Source of the DNA: JAHIQC01 sp964565645
GTDB taxonomy: Bacteria > Actinomycetota > Coriobacteriia > Anaerosomatales > JAHIQC01
Direction of reading: 5' to 3'
Length of the DNA: 64,000 nucleotides
NCBI GenBank assembly: GCA_964565645.1
Contig: CAZMFQ010000011.1
Location: 46,690-110,689, forward strand
Positions 35,112-44,192 of the stretch are shown one piece after another (positions within the stretch are counted from its first letter, which is position 1; every line of letters starts with the position of its first letter). The notes beneath the pieces are model-generated. The model saw nothing but the letters and a program-made list of their open reading frames with translations. It did no database searches and was not told where the DNA came from. The position numbers and the translations under genes are program-made.

Positions 35112-37403
35112 GTGACCGTCTCCAACGAACTGACCGCTGAACTCGCCCCGAAGCTCGCCGTCGAGCTCGGCCTGAAGGTGGCCGAGTACGAGCACATCGT
35201 CGAGATCCTCGGCAGGGTGCCCACGGTGACCGAACTCTACATGTACTCGCTCATGTGGTCGGAGCACTGCAGCTACAAGCACTCGCGCAAGGCGCTGCGG
35301 ATGTTCCCCACGACCGGCCCGTACGTGCTGCAGGGCCCCGGCGAGAACGCCGGGGTCATCAGCGTGGGCGACGGCTGGGCGGTTGCGTTCAAGATGGAGT
35401 CGCACAACCATCCGAGCGCCATCGAGCCCTATCAGGGCGCGGCCACCGGCGTCGGCGGCATCATCCGCGACATCTTCACGATGGGCGCCCGCCCGATCGC
35501 CTCGCTCGACAGCCTGCGCTTCGGCACGCTCGACAAGCCGCGCCAGCGCTATCTGTTCGAGGGCGCGGTCGCCGGTATCGGCGGCTACGGCAACTGTCTG
35601 GGCGTGCCCACGGTCGGCGGCGAGGTCTACTTCGACGAGGCCTACGAGGGCAACTGCCTCATCAACGCGATGTCGATCGGCCTTATGCGCGAGGAGCGCC
35701 TCATGCGCGCGGTCGCGGCGGGCGCGGGCAACCTCGTGCTGCTCATCGGCTCGACGACCGGCCGTGACGGCATCGGCGGCGCGAGCGTGCTCGCGAGCCA
35801 GGAGTTCGACGAGCGTGCCGAGGACAAGCGCCCCAGTGTGCAGGTCGGCGACCCGTTCGAGGAGAAGCTGCTCATCGAGGCGTGCCTCGAGCTGCTCGAC
35901 CGCAAGTTGCTGGTCGCGCTCGGCGACCTGGGTGCCGCGGGCCTCACCTCCTCGGCAAGCGAGATGGCGAGCCGCGGCGGCGTGGGGCTCGATATCGAGG
36001 TCACCAAGGTGCCGCAGCGCGAAGAGGCGATGCAGGCGTTCGAGATCATGGTCAGCGAGTCCCAGGAGCGGATGCTCGCGGTCGTCGAGCCGTCGATGCT
36101 CGATGCCGCGCAGGCCGTGTGCACCAAGTGGGGCCTGACCTCCACCGTGATCGGAACGGTCACCGACACCGGCCGGTTCGTGGTGCGCCAGGACGGCGAG
36201 ATCGTCGCGGACATGCCGGCGGCGACGCTGGCGGACGACGCCCCGATCTACGATCCCGCGATGGAGCGTCCGGCATACCTCGACGAGGTACAGGCGTTCG
36301 ACCCGATGACGCTCGACCATCCCGCGGATCCGGTGGGGCTTTCCGCCGCGCTGCTGCGGGTGCTCGCGAGCCCCAACATCTGTTCGCGCAAGTGGATCTG
36401 GGAGCAGTACGACCACCAGGTCATGTGCAACACCGTGGTGCTGCCGGGCTCCGATGCCGCAGTCATCCGCATCGGCGATTCCGGCCGAGGAGAGATGACG
36501 AACCGCGCGATCGCGGTCTCCAGCGACTGCAACGGGCGCTACTGCTACCTCGACCCCTACGTCGGAGCGCAGATAGCGCTCGCGGAGGCGGCGCGCAACG
36601 TGGCCTGCTCCGGTGGCGAGCCTGCGGCGATCACGGATTGCCTCAACTTCGGCAACCCCGAGAAGCCCGAGGTCTTCTGGACCTTCTACGAGGCCATCCG
36701 CGGGCTGTCCGACGCCTGCAAGGCCTGGGAGATCCCGGTCATCAGCGGGAACGTGAGCTTCTACAACGAGTCGTTCGGGCAGCCCATCCACCCCACGCCG
36801 ACCGTGGGGCTCGTCGGCCTGCTCGAAGACGTGAAGCAGCACTGCACGGCTGCCTTCAAGAGCGAGGGCGACGTCGTGATCCTCATGGGCGAGACCGAGA
36901 ACGAGCTCGGCGGCTCCGAGTACCTCAAGATCGAGCACGGCGTCGTCTCCGGACGTCCGCCTGCGCTCGACCTCGATCTCGAGCGCGACGTGCAGGTTGC
37001 GGTCCGCGAGGGCATCCGGGCCGGGCTCGTGCGCAGCGCGCACGACTGCTCCGAGGGCGGCGTGGCCGTCGCGCTCGCCGAGAGTTGCCTAGCCGGCGGC
37101 ATCGGCTGCGAGGTGCACCTCGAGGACGAGCTCGCGCCGGTCGCCACGCTGTTCTCCGAGACGCAGAGCCGCATCGTGGTCTCGGTCGCGGATGCGGACG
37201 TCGAGGCGTTCCTCGGCGTGCTGGACTCCCATGAGGTTATGTACAGCGTGCTCGGCACGGTGGGCGGGGATCGTCTCGAGATCGCCGGCCCGGACGGGGC
37301 GCTTGCGAGCGCGTCGCTCGACGAGCTGACGGCGGCGTTCGAGCCCACGCTCGAGGCCCTCGTGCACGGGCAGGTCGCGAGCGAGGAACTGCACGAGGGG
37401 TGA
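35112..37403 (+). CDS. purL: FGAM synthase large subunit PurL (small type)
   Basis: A 763-residue ATP-dependent synthetase that converts FGAR and ammonia to FGAM. Two PurM-like halves are seen. Key motifs: MWSEHCSYKHSRKAL, MESHNHPSAIEPYQGAATGVGGIIRDIF, GDLGAAGLTSSASEMASRGGVG, GDSGRGEMTNRAIAVSSDCN, ISGNVSFYNES and SAHDCSEGGVAVALAE. The GTG at 35112 is placed seven bases after GGAGG; the GTG at 35106 is too close. It works with PurS and PurQ encoded just upstream. Confidence 0.97.
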   Translation: MTVSNELTAELAPKLAVELGLKVAEYEHIVEILGRVPTVTELYMYSLMWSEHCSYKHSRKALRMFPTTGPYVLQGPGENAGVISVGDGWAVAFKMESHNHPSAIEPYQGAATGVGGIIRDIFTMGARPIASLDSLRFGTLDKPRQRYLFEGAVAGIGGYGNCLGVPTVGGEVYFDEAYEGNCLINAMSIGLMREERLMRAVAAGAGNLVLLIGSTTGRDGIGGASVLASQEFDERAEDKRPSVQVGDPFEEKLLIEACLELLDRKLLVALGDLGAAGLTSSASEMASRGGVGLDIEVTKVPQREEAMQAFEIMVSESQERMLAVVEPSMLDAAQAVCTKWGLTSTVIGTVTDTGRFVVRQDGEIVADMPAATLADDAPIYDPAMERPAYLDEVQAFDPMTLDHPADPVGLSAALLRVLASPNICSRKWIWEQYDHQVMCNTVVLPGSDAAVIRIGDSGRGEMTNRAIAVSSDCNGRYCYLDPYVGAQIALAEAARNVACSGGEPAAITDCLNFGNPEKPEVFWTFYEAIRGLSDACKAWEIPVISGNVSFYNESFGQPIHPTPTVGLVGLLEDVKQHCTAAFKSEGDVVILMGETENELGGSEYLKIEHGVVSGRPPALDLDLERDVQVAVREGIRAGLVRSAHDCSEGGVAVALAESCLAGGIGCEVHLEDELAPVATLFSETQSRIVVSVADADVEAFLGVLDSHEVMYSVLGTVGGDRLEIAGPDGALASASLDELTAAFEPTLEALVHGQVASEELHEG

Positions 37404-38110
37404 CGGCGGCCCGCACAGCGCTTCGGGGGCTCGCGAGGTTGCTCGTGGTGCTGGCCGTCAGCGTGCTCTGCCTGCTCGCCGTCGGCTTCGACTACGCCCT
37501 GCTCCATCATGAGGTCGTCAGGCGCGGCCCGGCCGATTCGCGGGCGGTCGCGCTGACGTTCGACGACGGTCCCGACATGGGTCACACTCCCGCAGTCCTC
37601 GACATGCTCGCGGAACATGGCGCCCGGGCCACCTTCTTCGTGGTCGGCGAGTCCGCGGCGCGCCACCCGGACCTCATCGCGCGCATGCGGGCCGAGGGCC
37701 ATGAGGTCGCGGCGCACACCGCGACGCACCCGCCGATGCAGGATTCGACCGCCGAGGAGCTTGCGCGCGAGTTCGAGGCCACAGATGGTGCACTTGCGGC
37801 GCTCGGCGTACGGCCCGCATGGTACCGACCGCCCCGCGGCGAGCTGTGTTTCGAGCAGAAGCGGCTGGCGCGCGAGTACGGCATGGGCGTCGCGCTGTGG
37901 ACCCGGAGCTTCGAGCGCACGGAGTTCTCCTCGGCGGAACAGATGGCGCTCACCCTTGTGGCCGAGACGCGGCCCGGGGACGTCCTGCTGGCGCATGACG
38001 GGCGCCTCGACCGCTCGATGACCGTCGAGGCGCTGCCGCTGGTCCTCGACGGGCTGCAGGGCCGGGGGATCTCGGCGGTCACCGTGAGTGAGTTGCTCGC
38101 GGAGCGCTGA
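37400..38110 (+). CDS. NodB-type polysaccharide deacetylase
   Basis: A 236-residue enzyme with an N-terminal membrane anchor (about 12-32) and a CE4 deacetylase domain. The catalytic and metal residues are in ALTFDDGPDMGHT (Asp-Asp), HTATHPPMQD (His-x3-His), WYRPPRGE and LAHDGR. It would remove acetyl groups from cell-wall or other glycans outside the membrane. The GTG overlaps the purL stop by three bases, an unrelated function coupled to the pur cluster. Confidence 0.88.
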   Translation: MTAARTALRGLARLLVVLAVSVLCLLAVGFDYALLHHEVVRRGPADSRAVALTFDDGPDMGHTPAVLDMLAEHGARATFFVVGESAARHPDLIARMRAEGHEVAAHTATHPPMQDSTAEELAREFEATDGALAALGVRPAWYRPPRGELCFEQKRLAREYGMGVALWTRSFERTEFSSAEQMALTLVAETRPGDVLLAHDGRLDRSMTVEALPLVLDGLQGRGISAVTVSELLAER

Positions 38111-38185
38111 GCCGACGCCGTCCCGCTCATCTTGCCGTTCGTCGCGCGGTTGACCGTTAACCGACTCGGTAGTACCGTTCACGTT

Positions 38186-38191
38186 TACAAT
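38186..38191 (+). promoter_or_regulatory. Candidate -10 box (TACAAT)
   Basis: A consensus -10 without a good -35, 89 bases before the 169-residue membrane protein gene. A CGGTT/AACCG inverted repeat lies just upstream (38147-38163) and could be an operator. Confidence 0.35.
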
Positions 38192-38280
38192 GCCCGACGT
38201 CAGCCGAGTAGGCGCGTTATTCCTATAGGGGATGTGGGAATCACCTAGCATCGCCATCCGGGACGGGAAGCGGGAATTTC

Positions 38281-38790
38281 GTGACGGCACGAGTACACGA
38301 CATGTTCTCCTCGCGTGAGTTGTCGCTCCGCGGCGTCCGAACGATGCTGGGCGCCGTGTTCGTTCTCGCGTTGGTCTTCAGTATCGTCGCCTGTCTTCCG
38401 GCGTTCCATCTCCTGCACGGCGTGAGCGGATCCGACGCTTTCGATCAGGGCGTATCCGCGCCGATGACCGCCAAGTCGCTCATGACGGGGCTGCTTGTCG
38501 TGCTCGTGCTGGCCTGGCGGCACGCCTCCGATCGCGAGATGGGCTATCTGAGGCGGTCCGATCAGACGATCTCGAGTCTGTGGTCGGTGTTGGACGGCGC
38601 GCGTGAGGCTTTGGCGGCTCGCTTCCACAGACTGCTCGTGTCCCATGGGGTCGACATCGGCGCAGGTCCGGCTCGTGGAGAATCGATCGCGTCATGGACG
38701 CATCAACTCGCAACCCTTCGAACCCGCACGCGCGTGCGACCGGTCGGAGGGTTCTTTCTTGTCTTCATGTCGACACGTGCGCGTATCTGA
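38281..38790 (+). CDS. Hypothetical two-helix membrane protein
   Basis: A 169-residue reading frame with hydrophobic helices at about 22-46 and 64-82, then a helical, charged cytoplasmic part. The GTG start has a weak box. A terminator-like hairpin lies inside its last 27 codons, so the true protein may end earlier (through a frameshift) or the hairpin may act on the next gene. No family is recognised. Confidence 0.42.
   Translation: MTARVHDMFSSRELSLRGVRTMLGAVFVLALVFSIVACLPAFHLLHGVSGSDAFDQGVSAPMTAKSLMTGLLVVLVLAWRHASDREMGYLRRSDQTISSLWSVLDGAREALAARFHRLLVSHGVDIGAGPARGESIASWTHQLATLRTRTRVRPVGGFFLVFMSTRARI
38712..38765 (+). terminator. Rho-independent-like terminator inside the 3' end of the 169-residue gene
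   Basis: AACCCTTC and GGAGGGTT pair over eight bases (one G-U). A perfect palindrome CGCACGCGCGTGCG lies in the loop, followed by the pyrimidine run CTTTCTTGTCTTC. It is one of the few hairpins here with a U-rich tail. Confidence 0.5.
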
Positions 38791-38890
38791 TGGCGGTTTC
38801 CCGGGGCGGACGCCCCCCATTGAGACCAAAGCGCCCAGGCGCTTGGAGGAAGTCTCGACAAGGACGGAATGCGGAAGAAGAGGTGGCACA

Positions 38891-41800
38891 GTGAGGTATC
38901 GAAGGTCCCCGAGAGTGTTGGCGGTGCTTGTGGCGCTGGCCATGGTGATCGGACCGGTCGTTCCGGTCAGCGCCGCGCCGGCGGTCAGTCCCACCGCCAA
39001 GGCTCGCATCGACAGATCCAAGTCCGTGAGCGCCAAGCGCATCACGCAGGAGCAGCGCGAGGCCGCGGCTGCCCGCATGAAGCTCATGAGCGCGTCCGCC
39101 GACGGAGCGGCGTCAAGCGCAGCCCCGGCACCCGGCCCCGGAGGCACGCCCGACTACTTCGGCACGACGCCGAACTGGGCCTATAGTCCCCAACTGCGCA
39201 AGTTCGTCGACAGCCTTCCCGGCGTCGGTCCCGAGAATGCGAACAACCTCGGTCAGTACCTCTCCGTGGCGCATCCCGACACGGTGACCTACCCGGGTTG
39301 CGACTACTACGAGATCGAGCTGCGCCAGTACACCGAGCAGATGCACTCCGACATGCCTCCCACGCTCCTGCGCGGCTACGTGCAGGTCAACAAAGGCACG
39401 GACGCGCTCGGCCTCAACACGATCGAACCTGACCCCATCCACTACCTCGGTCCGTCCATCTTCGCGACGAAGGGCCGTCCGGTCAGGGTCAAGTTCACCA
39501 ACAAGCTCCCCATCGGCGAGGGTGGCGACCTGTTCATCCCCGTCGACACCACCTACATGGGTGCAGGCGCAGGTCCTGACGGAGGCAGCTACACGCAGAA
39601 CCGCGCCTCGGTCCACCTGCACGGCGGCAAGACCGTGTGGATCAGCGACGGCACGCCGCACCAGTGGATCACTCCCGCAGGTCAGGAGACCACATACCCC
39701 GTGGGCGTGAGCGTCCAGAACGTACCCGACATGCCTGACCCGGGCGACGGCTCCATGACCTTCTTCTACGAGAACAACCAGAGCGCACGCATGCTGTGGT
39801 ATCACGACCATGCCTACGGCATCACCCGACTCAACGTGCTGACGGGTATGGCGTCCGGCTACTTCATCACCGACGACACCGAGAAGGAACTGGTCTCCGA
39901 CGGCGTCCTGCCTTCTGACCAGATCCCGCTCATCATCCAGGACAAGACGTTCGTGGACGCCTCCACGATCGCCACGACCGATCCGACGTGGAACTGGGGC
40001 AGCACGCCCGGCACGCCGCACACCGGCGACCTGTGGTTCCCGCATGTCTACATGCCCGCACAGAACCCCGCGATGGTCGACGGCGTGAACCCCATGGGTC
40101 GTTGGCACTACGGCCCCTGGTTCTGGCCGCCCACCGTCAACATCCCGAACCCCCCGGTTCCCAACCCCTACTACGATCCGACCAATGCGCCGTGGGAGAA
40201 CGCTCTGGCGCCCGGAACCCCGGATGTCTCCTCCGGCATGGAGGCCTTCAACGACACTCCGCTGGTGAACGGGACCGCGTACCCGACGGTCAACGTCGAC
40301 CCCAAGTCCTATCGCTTCCGCATCCTCAACGCGGCCAACGACCGCTTCTTCAACCTGCAGACCTACGTCGCCGATCCTGCTGCGACGTCGTGTGACGGTC
40401 GCCGCTTCACCGAGGTCCGGATGGTCGACGCAGCCCCGGCGCCGGACTTCCCGGCCGACTGGCCGACTGACGGACGCGTCGGCGGCGTGCCCGACCCCTC
40501 GCTCATGGGTCCCGACTGGATCCAGGTCGGCACGGAGGGCGGGTTCCTGCCTCAGCCGGTCGTCGTGAAGAACCAGCCGATCACGTGGGTCACCGACGTC
40601 ACGCTGTTCAACGCCGGCAACGTCGACAAGCATTCCCTGCTGGTGGCCCCGGCCGAGCGCGCCGATGTCGTGGTCGACTTCTCCAAGTACGCTGGCAAGA
40701 CGCTGATCCTCTACAACGACGCACCTGCGGCGTTCCCCGCGGGCGACCCGCGCTATGACTACTTCACGGGCGCTCCCGACATGACCGATACCGGTGGAGC
40801 CGCGTCGCCGAGGATCGGATACGGTCCCAACACGCGCACCATCATGCAGATCAAGGTCGCAGCCAAGCCTGCTGCCCCCGCGTTCGATATGGCCAAGCTG
40901 ACCGCGGAGTTCACCTCGACCGCGAGTCACACCGGCGTGTTCGAGCGCTCGCAGAACAAGATCATCGTTCCGAACGCTCGCTACAACTCGACATACGACC
41001 AGTCGTTCCCGAGCGATGCGTATGTCCGTATCTCGAACACCGAGTTCACGTTCAAGAACCTCGACGACGTGAGTACGACCTTCCCGCTTCAGCCCAAGGC
41101 CATCCAGGACGAGCAGGGTGAGACGTTCGACGAGTACGGGCGCATGAGCGGGAAGCTGGGCCTTGAGCGACCGAGCGGTGTGCCCGGCGCGCCGAACTTC
41201 ATGCTCTATGGCTTCTTCGACCCGCCGACCGAGGTCGAGCAATCAGTCGAGGCGAGCATGGTCCCGCTGACGCCGATCATGGGCGACGGTACGCAGATCT
41301 GGAAGATCACTCACAACGGCGTGGACACCCACCCCATGCACTTCCACCTCTACGACGTCCAGCTCATCAACCGCGTCGGCTGGGACGGGTTCCTGCGCTA
41401 CCCGGACGACAACGAGCTTGGCTGGAAGGACACCGTCCGCGTCAGTCCGCTCGAGGACACCATCGTGGCCCTGCGCCCCGTCGTACCGACGGCTCCGTTC
41501 AACGTCCCCAACAGTTGGCGCCCGCTCGATCCCACCCAGCGTCTTGGTGAGAGCATGGGCTTCTCCACTATGAACCCCGTCACCGGACTGCCATATGTCA
41601 CTCCCATCACCAACGAGCTCACGAACTTCTTCTGGGAGTACGTGTGGCACTGCCACATCCTCAGCCATGAGGAGATGGACATGATGCGTCCCGTGACCGT
41701 CGAGGTCACAAGCACGGTTCCGACAGCGCTCTCAGTCGAGGCCACGTTGGCCGCGCCGGGCGCAGGACTGGTCTCGTGGATCGATCCCACTCCGGCAGGC

Positions 41801-43480
41801 TCCGCATCGACCTGGGGCAACCCTGCCAGCGAGATCGGGTACCGCATCGAGCGCGCCTCTGTCGACGCTTCGGGCAATCCCGGCGTCTTCACGACGGTCG
41901 GTGCCGCACTCGCGAACCAGACCTCGTTCAGCGACACCGCCATCGGTCAGGGCAACACCTACCAGTATCGGGTAATCGCCTACAACAGCGCCGGTGAGAC
42001 GACCTCCAGTGCCTCGCAGGTCGGTCCGGTGACGGACAACACGAGCCCGTCCACGACATCGAACATCGATCCGCTGTGGCATCAGAGCCCGTTCGCGGTC
42101 TCGCTCTCGGCGACCGACACGCTCTCCGGCGTCACCGGGACGCAGTACTCCATCGATGGCGGATCGACCGAGGCATACGGCGGCTCGTTCAATGTCAGTG
42201 GTCAGGGCTCCCACACGGTGAGCTACTGGTCCACGGACGCGTCGGGCAACGTGGAACCGGCGGTCGACATGACCGTCAAGATCGACGATGTTGCACCGGT
42301 CACCACCGACGATCACGTTTCGTCCTACGTCGCCGAGGCGGTCGTGAACCTGAGCGCTTCCGATGCGCACTCCGGTGTCAGCAAGACGCAGTACACGCTC
42401 GACGGCGGTCCCGCCCGCCCGGGCACCAAGATCACTGCGAACACTCTCGGCTCGCATCACGTGCACTACTGGTCCACGGACGCCGCCGGCAACGTCGAGA
42501 GCCAGAAGGACGCCGAGTTCGTGATCACGGCGCCCGCGACCGTCTACGAGTCGAATGCTGGCGCGGAGCGCATCGCGACCGCGCTCGAGGTCTCGCGCTC
42601 CACGTTCACGACCGGTTCGGCCGAGGCCGTGATCATCGCCAGCAGCGAAAGCTGGCCTGACGCACTCGTCGGCAGCTCTCTCGCGGGAGCGCACTACTCG
42701 CCGATCCTGCTCACCAAGCCCGGCGTGCTGTCGCCGGGGCTCACGCAGGAGATCGAGCGACTCGGGGCCAAGCAGGCCCTGATCCTGGGAGGCAAGGCCG
42801 CCATCGGGCTCGAGGTCGAGGCGTCGCTGCGCGACATCTTCGGCGCTGCGAATGTCACACGGCTGGGTGGTGCGGACCGCTATGAGACCGCGCGTCTCAT
42901 CGCAGCCAAGACGATCGAGGCGATGGCATGTCGCTATGACGGCACCGCGTTCGTTGCGAACGGACAGGGCTTCCCCGACGCGCTCGGCGGGGCGCCGCTG
43001 GCAGCAGCCAAGGGCTGGCCGATCTACCTGTCCAAGAGCACGGGTCTCGGCGCGGCCAACGGCACAGCCATGCAAGGTAGCGGCGTCACGGACGCCATCA
43101 TCCTCGGAGGCACGGCCGCAGTTCCCGCCATCGTGCAGTCCGACCTCGGTGCGCTCGGCATCAACGCCACTCGCGTAGGCGGTGCGGACCGCTACAAGAC
43201 GGCCACGCTCGTCGCGCAGTACGGCGTCGACCATGCGGGTCTCAGTTGGGATCGTGCCGCGATGGCCACCGGCCTGAACTTCCCGGACGGATTGTCGGCC
43301 GGAGCGGCACAGGGCTCGTTGCGTTCGGTCCTGGTGCTCACCAAGCCTACGGTGCTCGATCCGTCGGTCGCCGCGGCGCTCGATGCCAACAAGGACTCGA
43401 TCCGCACGTTCAAGTTCATCGGTGGGACCGCTGCCATCCAGAGTTCGGTGCGGACCGCGGTCAAGTCGCACCTGCACTAA
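38891..43480 (+). CDS. Secreted multicopper oxidase with Fn3/Ig-like stalk and three CWB2 repeats
   Basis: A 1529-residue exported protein. Signal peptide about 1-28. The multicopper oxidase domains (about 90-935) have all four copper motifs: His242-Leu-His244-Gly-Gly, Trp303-Tyr-His305-Asp-His307, His814-Pro-Met-His817-Phe-His819 and His920-Cys921-His922...His926...Met931. The type 1 site is therefore complete with a methionine axial ligand. A fibronectin-III-like unit (about 940-1050) and two Ig-like units follow, then three CWB2 repeats (about 1220-1529). The GTG start is behind AGAGGTGG. Possible roles are surface oxidation of Mn(II), Fe(II), Cu(I) or phenols, or electron transfer; the substrate cannot be inferred. 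Confidence 0.87.
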   Translation: MRYRRSPRVLAVLVALAMVIGPVVPVSAAPAVSPTAKARIDRSKSVSAKRITQEQREAAAARMKLMSASADGAASSAAPAPGPGGTPDYFGTTPNWAYSPQLRKFVDSLPGVGPENANNLGQYLSVAHPDTVTYPGCDYYEIELRQYTEQMHSDMPPTLLRGYVQVNKGTDALGLNTIEPDPIHYLGPSIFATKGRPVRVKFTNKLPIGEGGDLFIPVDTTYMGAGAGPDGGSYTQNRASVHLHGGKTVWISDGTPHQWITPAGQETTYPVGVSVQNVPDMPDPGDGSMTFFYENNQSARMLWYHDHAYGITRLNVLTGMASGYFITDDTEKELVSDGVLPSDQIPLIIQDKTFVDASTIATTDPTWNWGSTPGTPHTGDLWFPHVYMPAQNPAMVDGVNPMGRWHYGPWFWPPTVNIPNPPVPNPYYDPTNAPWENALAPGTPDVSSGMEAFNDTPLVNGTAYPTVNVDPKSYRFRILNAANDRFFNLQTYVADPAATSCDGRRFTEVRMVDAAPAPDFPADWPTDGRVGGVPDPSLMGPDWIQVGTEGGFLPQPVVVKNQPITWVTDVTLFNAGNVDKHSLLVAPAERADVVVDFSKYAGKTLILYNDAPAAFPAGDPRYDYFTGAPDMTDTGGAASPRIGYGPNTRTIMQIKVAAKPAAPAFDMAKLTAEFTSTASHTGVFERSQNKIIVPNARYNSTYDQSFPSDAYVRISNTEFTFKNLDDVSTTFPLQPKAIQDEQGETFDEYGRMSGKLGLERPSGVPGAPNFMLYGFFDPPTEVEQSVEASMVPLTPIMGDGTQIWKITHNGVDTHPMHFHLYDVQLINRVGWDGFLRYPDDNELGWKDTVRVSPLEDTIVALRPVVPTAPFNVPNSWRPLDPTQRLGESMGFSTMNPVTGLPYVTPITNELTNFFWEYVWHCHILSHEEMDMMRPVTVEVTSTVPTALSVEATLAAPGAGLVSWIDPTPAGSASTWGNPASEIGYRIERASVDASGNPGVFTTVGAALANQTSFSDTAIGQGNTYQYRVIAYNSAGETTSSASQVGPVTDNTSPSTTSNIDPLWHQSPFAVSLSATDTLSGVTGTQYSIDGGSTEAYGGSFNVSGQGSHTVSYWSTDASGNVEPAVDMTVKIDDVAPVTTDDHVSSYVAEAVVNLSASDAHSGVSKTQYTLDGGPARPGTKITANTLGSHHVHYWSTDAAGNVESQKDAEFVITAPATVYESNAGAERIATALEVSRSTFTTGSAEAVIIASSESWPDALVGSSLAGAHYSPILLTKPGVLSPGLTQEIERLGAKQALILGGKAAIGLEVEASLRDIFGAANVTRLGGADRYETARLIAAKTIEAMACRYDGTAFVANGQGFPDALGGAPLAAAKGWPIYLSKSTGLGAANGTAMQGSGVTDAIILGGTAAVPAIVQSDLGALGINATRVGGADRYKTATLVAQYGVDHAGLSWDRAAMATGLNFPDGLSAGAAQGSLRSVLVLTKPTVLDPSVAAALDANKDSIRTFKFIGGTAAIQSSVRTAVKSHLH

Positions 43481-43505
43481 CGCAATGTGACACATGCTTG
43501 GAACA

Positions 43506-43529
43506 GGAGGGGCCCTGCGGGGCCCCTCC
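43506..43529 (+). terminator. Hairpin terminator after the multicopper oxidase gene
   Basis: Perfect ten-base arms GGAGGGGCCC and GGGCCCCTCC around a TGCG loop, 26 bases after the stop codon, without a U tract. Confidence 0.75.
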
Positions 43530-43533
43530 GCCG

Positions 43534-43539
43534 TATACT
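43534..43539 (+). promoter_or_regulatory. Candidate -10 box (TATACT) for the YcxB-like gene
   Basis: A near-consensus -10 directly after the preceding terminator and 36 bases before the ATG at 43576. No -35 match is seen. Confidence 0.4.
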
Positions 43540-43575
43540 CCATGTGCCCGCTTACCGAGGTGCCGAGGAGTGCGC

Positions 43576-44109
43576 ATGGATCTCAGCTTCGATGTGACGA
43601 GGGATGACTACGTCGCGTGGGCCGACCACTGGTCCCGCACCGATGTCGTCTGCGCGCAGATGCGTTCCGGAAGGGTCGCCCTCTCATTGGCGGGATTGGC
43701 GCTGGCGGTGCTGCTCGCTCTTGCGGCCTGCGACCCCGTCCTCAGGGTGGGGGGAGCGGTGGCGGGCGTGCTTGCGGCTCTCGTCTGGTGGATCGTGTAC
43801 CCCACCTCATGGCGCAAGGCCGTGTCTCGTCAGACCCAACGGATGGTCGATGGCTCGACGCCTGCGCTCTTTGGCGGGCGCAGGTACTCGGTTGACGAGC
43901 AGGGCCTGCGCTTCAGCTCTCTGTACGGTGGCGGCTACTTGTACTGGACGGGCATCGACCATGTCGAGGTGGGTACGGACGGGATCTACGTCTATGTCGC
44001 TATGAACAGCGCGCACATCGTGCCGCGCCGGGCTTTCGGCGACGATGCGGCGTTTCAGGAGGCCTGGCAGCGTATCTGGGGATGGGCGCACGACGCAGGC
44101 CGGGCCTAG
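43576..44109 (+). CDS. YcxB-like membrane protein
   Basis: A 177-residue protein: a soluble N-terminal 30 residues, two membrane helices (about 34-50 and 55-74) and a C-terminal beta domain. That domain has GRRYSVDEQGLRFSSLYGGGYLYWTGIDHVEVGTDGIYVYV and AHIVPRRAFGDD. This is the pattern of YcxB-like C-terminal domains, whose role is unknown. GAGGAG precedes the ATG. Confidence 0.72.
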   Translation: MDLSFDVTRDDYVAWADHWSRTDVVCAQMRSGRVALSLAGLALAVLLALAACDPVLRVGGAVAGVLAALVWWIVYPTSWRKAVSRQTQRMVDGSTPALFGGRRYSVDEQGLRFSSLYGGGYLYWTGIDHVEVGTDGIYVYVAMNSAHIVPRRAFGDDAAFQEAWQRIWGWAHDAGRA

Positions 44110-44192
44110 GCCTATGTTCTCGGCACGGTTGTTGCCCTATCATCCGTGCAGGTAGTCGATGTATCCAGGCACGCATGGCGATGTGGAGAATC

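Noticed and set aside
35019..37043. A 674-codon minus-strand frame opposite purL
   Set aside because: It is an antisense shadow of purL codon bias, with no ribosome binding site and no domain.
38700..38890. Known riboswitch (c-di-GMP, cobalamin or purine) before the multicopper oxidase
   Set aside because: Several hairpins are present but none of the conserved loop sequences of those classes can be found.
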